Source: Pedobacter indicus (GTDB lineage Bacteria; Bacteroidota; Bacteroidia; Sphingobacteriales; Sphingobacteriaceae). Taken from it: a stretch of DNA of 64,000 nt. Both the position numbers and the translations under genes were made by a program. Positions 62,182-64,000 of the stretch are shown here, in pieces. Location: the NCBI RefSeq assembly GCF_003449035.1, contig NZ_QRGB01000001.1, forward strand, positions 2,108,001 to 2,172,000. The letters run 5' to 3'. A model generated the notes under the pieces. It had not been told where the DNA came from. It saw only the letters and a program-made list of their open reading frames with translations, and searched no databases. The stretch's first letter is position 1, and each line of letters begins with the position of its first letter.

Positions 62182-63810
62182 ATGAGAAAATATATAACAA
62201 AAATAGGAACATTGTTTATTTCCGGATTATTTGTATTTACCATCAACGGTTGTACAAAACTGGATGAAACAATTTACAGTGAAATTAACTCAAATAATTT
62301 CTACAATAATAAAACAGAAGTCATGCAAGCGGCGTTACGACCGTTTACGCATATGAGAGCTTGGATTGCTCCAACCGGACAGAATGGTTATTACTATCAT
62401 GCGGAATTATCTGCAGATCAATTGGCATGGCCACAAAAAGGGAAACATGGTTATGATGGAGGAGACCATTTTCGTCAGCATTACCATACTTGGACAGATA
62501 CCGAAAACCGATTAGCCGATGCATGGAAATTACTATGGTCGGGATTAGGCTATACCAATGCGGCATTGATTGATCTTCAGGAAGTGGATTATGCTCCGTT
62601 GGGGATATCTGATGCGGAAATGGCCGCAATTCTGGCGGAACTAAAGGTTCTCCGCGCTTTTCATTATATGAAAATAATGGAAATGTGGGGAAATGTACCA
62701 ATCGTCACATGGATCGGAGATCCACTAAATCCGGAACAATCAACGAAAGCTGAAGTATTTGATTTTATCAAAACAGAATTAGAAGCTAATGTGCCATTAT
62801 TGCTGAAAAATTCAAACGAGATGATGGGAAGGATATCGCAGACTGCTGGTTATGCGATGTTGGCAGAACTTTACTTAAATGCAGAATACTGGATAGGCAC
62901 AGCAATGTGGGATGAGTGTATTGCTGCTTGCGATAAAATTATCAGTGGGGAAGCTGGTGGTATTAATGGTGGTCCGACTTTAGCAGACGATCTGAATTTA
63001 AATTTCAGTAATGTGAATGTGACGTCTCCAGAAATTCTTTTCCAGTTGGCTTATAGTCAAAAAGCAAATCAATCTTTGGGATGGGGTGGCTTTTTTATGG
63101 GTTACGATAACTTGAAAAATGTCTTAAATGTCGATTATGGTGGATGGAATGCTTTTGTTGTGATTCCGAGTGCTTTTGACGCTTATGAGGAAAATGACCT
63201 ACGTAAAAAAGAGTGGTTCCTTTTCGGCCCCCAATATCTGTACGGGACAAATACGCCAGTACTTGGAACCGAAGAATACAATGGGAAACCTTTTGTCCTA
63301 GTAAACAGTATTCGTCGTGAAAGCGAAGGCGATTTGACAAGTGAAGGTAGCATGGCTGAAGGGGAAGAAAATAGTGGTGCTCGTTTCCACAAATACAAAA
63401 GTGGAACGATCAACGATCCTAATTACCATGAGAATCACTATGTAATTTATCGCTTAACTGAGATTTATTTCAACAAAGCAGAAGCTATTATGCGCAAAAA
63501 CGGTGGCAACGCTACGCAGGAAGCGGTTGATTTAATCAATGCGAGCAGAGAGCGTGCTTTCTCGGCAGCTGATTGGCCTTCTGCTAGGTATACAACAGCA
63601 ACCTTAACGATGGATGAGCTGTTGGCAGAAAGAGGTCGTGAGTTTATCTTCGAAGGAAAAAGAAGAACTGACCTTGTTCGCTTTGGTGAATTTACAAATG
63701 GTACTTGGTGGGATCACACGCCGACAGGTGATCCGAATCGTGAACTTTACCCTATTCCATATATACAATTAGGGGCTAACCCGAATTTGACACAAAACCC
63801 AGGTTATTAG
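62182..63810 (+). CDS. SusD/RagB-type surface glycan-binding lipoprotein
   Basis: The 542-residue lipoprotein (FTINGCTKLDETIY, Cys near 24) has the SusD pattern: AALRPFTHMRAWI, ELKVLRAFHYMKIMEMWGNV, and LLAERGREFIFEGKRRTDLVRFGEF near the C terminus. The start is ATG 62182, preceded by a rare GGAG; the TTG three codons upstream is less likely. It forms a pair with the SusC gene 12 bases upstream and ends before a terminator. Confidence 0.93.
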   Translation: MRKYITKIGTLFISGLFVFTINGCTKLDETIYSEINSNNFYNNKTEVMQAALRPFTHMRAWIAPTGQNGYYYHAELSADQLAWPQKGKHGYDGGDHFRQHYHTWTDTENRLADAWKLLWSGLGYTNAALIDLQEVDYAPLGISDAEMAAILAELKVLRAFHYMKIMEMWGNVPIVTWIGDPLNPEQSTKAEVFDFIKTELEANVPLLLKNSNEMMGRISQTAGYAMLAELYLNAEYWIGTAMWDECIAACDKIISGEAGGINGGPTLADDLNLNFSNVNVTSPEILFQLAYSQKANQSLGWGGFFMGYDNLKNVLNVDYGGWNAFVVIPSAFDAYEENDLRKKEWFLFGPQYLYGTNTPVLGTEEYNGKPFVLVNSIRRESEGDLTSEGSMAEGEENSGARFHKYKSGTINDPNYHENHYVIYRLTEIYFNKAEAIMRKNGGNATQEAVDLINASRERAFSAADWPSARYTTATLTMDELLAERGREFIFEGKRRTDLVRFGEFTNGTWWDHTPTGDPNRELYPIPYIQLGANPNLTQNPGY

Positions 63811-63835
63811 TATAGGATTATCGTTAACGATAACG

Positions 63836-63863
63836 AAAAGCCACTCCAATTGGGGTGGCTTTT
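63836..63863 (+). terminator. rho-independent terminator after susD
   Basis: AAAAGCCACTCC pairs with GGGGTGGCTTTT (one G-T pair) with a short AATT loop, followed by a run of T. It lies 26 bases after the SusD stop codon. Confidence 0.85.
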
Positions 63864-63930
63864 TTTGTTAATAAAAAATTGATCTAATATTTTGAAATAT
63901 CGCTAAAACAATTTAGCTTTGGATTGTAAC

Positions 63931-63942
63931 GTAATCGATTAC
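63931..63942. promoter_or_regulatory. candidate LacI-type operator GTAATCGATTAC
   Basis: A perfect 12-base palindrome identical to the sites at 10367-10376 (core) and 10465-10476. It lies 22 bases before the last, partial gene. The shared site may put that gene under the same regulator as the ThuA operon. Confidence 0.6.
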
Positions 63943-63964
63943 CAAGCCTAAAAAACCATCTGCT

Positions 63965-64000
63965 ATGAAAAGAATATTGATCCTTTTGGTATGTACAGTA
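63965..64000 (+). CDS. start of an exported protein (cut by the window edge)
   Basis: Only 12 codons are present: MKRILILLVCTV, the beginning of a signal peptide or lipoprotein signal. The putative operator 22 bases upstream and the terminator before it suggest a new transcription unit. Nothing can be said about function. Confidence 0.6.
   Translation, partial: MKRILILLVCTV

Overview
The window is about 64 kb of a Bacteroidota chromosome. Several signs agree: two SusC/SusD outer-membrane pairs, many lipoprotein signals, Tat-exported Gfo/Idh/MocA oxidoreductases, a GH92 enzyme, promoters of the TTTG/TAnnTTTG type and a general lack of Shine-Dalgarno sequences. The gene content and moderate GC suggest the Sphingobacteriaceae (Olivibacter, Parapedobacter, Pedobacter or Sphingobacterium type). 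That placement is an inference. No rRNA, tRNA, CRISPR array, phage or insertion sequence was seen.

Layout. (1) 1-1680: the tail of an unknown gene and a lipoprotein sugar dehydrogenase fused to cytochrome c. (2) 1851-10258: an amino-sugar locus with a sodium symporter, an AGE-type 2-epimerase, two exported Gfo/Idh oxidoreductases, NagA, a LacI regulator and a NagB-type deaminase. (3) 10700-18220: a ThuA/dehydrogenase/cupredoxin fusion, a second ThuA protein, a cytosolic Gfo/Idh enzyme, a TIM-barrel sugar epimerase and an MFS transporter. (4) 18353-21375: DUF485, an ActP-like symporter and a glycerophosphodiesterase. (5) 21548-25314: asnB facing a four-gene membrane-protein/M48 protease operon. 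(6) 25617-30886: an exported beta-helix protein, a coiled-coil protein related to the non-nuclease part of Mrr-like proteins, a small lipoprotein and an SRPBCC protein. (7) 30963-35480: a GH92 glycosidase, a second sugar dehydrogenase lipoprotein and a beta-propeller lipoprotein. (8) 35677-40637: a second copy of the epimerase, Gfo/Idh and ThuA-dehydrogenase-cupredoxin module. (9) 40936-46721: SusC, SusD and a DUF3823 lipoprotein. (10) 46826-53057: a xylose operon (xylB, xylA, an AraC regulator, an MFS transporter) with a divergent LacI regulator. (11) 53096-58996: purL, a YeiH-type transporter and a META lipoprotein. (12) 59158-64000: a second SusC/SusD pair and the start of one more exported protein.

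How the genes work together. Most of the window is carbohydrate uptake and catabolism. The most unusual part is the duplicated ThuA/Gfo-Idh/epimerase module. ThuA with a Gfo/Idh partner (ThuB) is known from 3-keto-disaccharide metabolism, so an oxidative, keto-sugar route fed by periplasmic or surface dehydrogenases is a reasonable hypothesis. The large fusion protein ends in an azurin-like copper domain, where relatives often carry cytochrome c. Two groups of repeated dyads look like LacI-family operators. CGGGTAC-GTACCCG-like sites precede the symporter, the first Gfo/Idh gene, nagB and the beta-helix gene. GTAATCGATTAC sites precede the ThuA operon and the last, partial gene.
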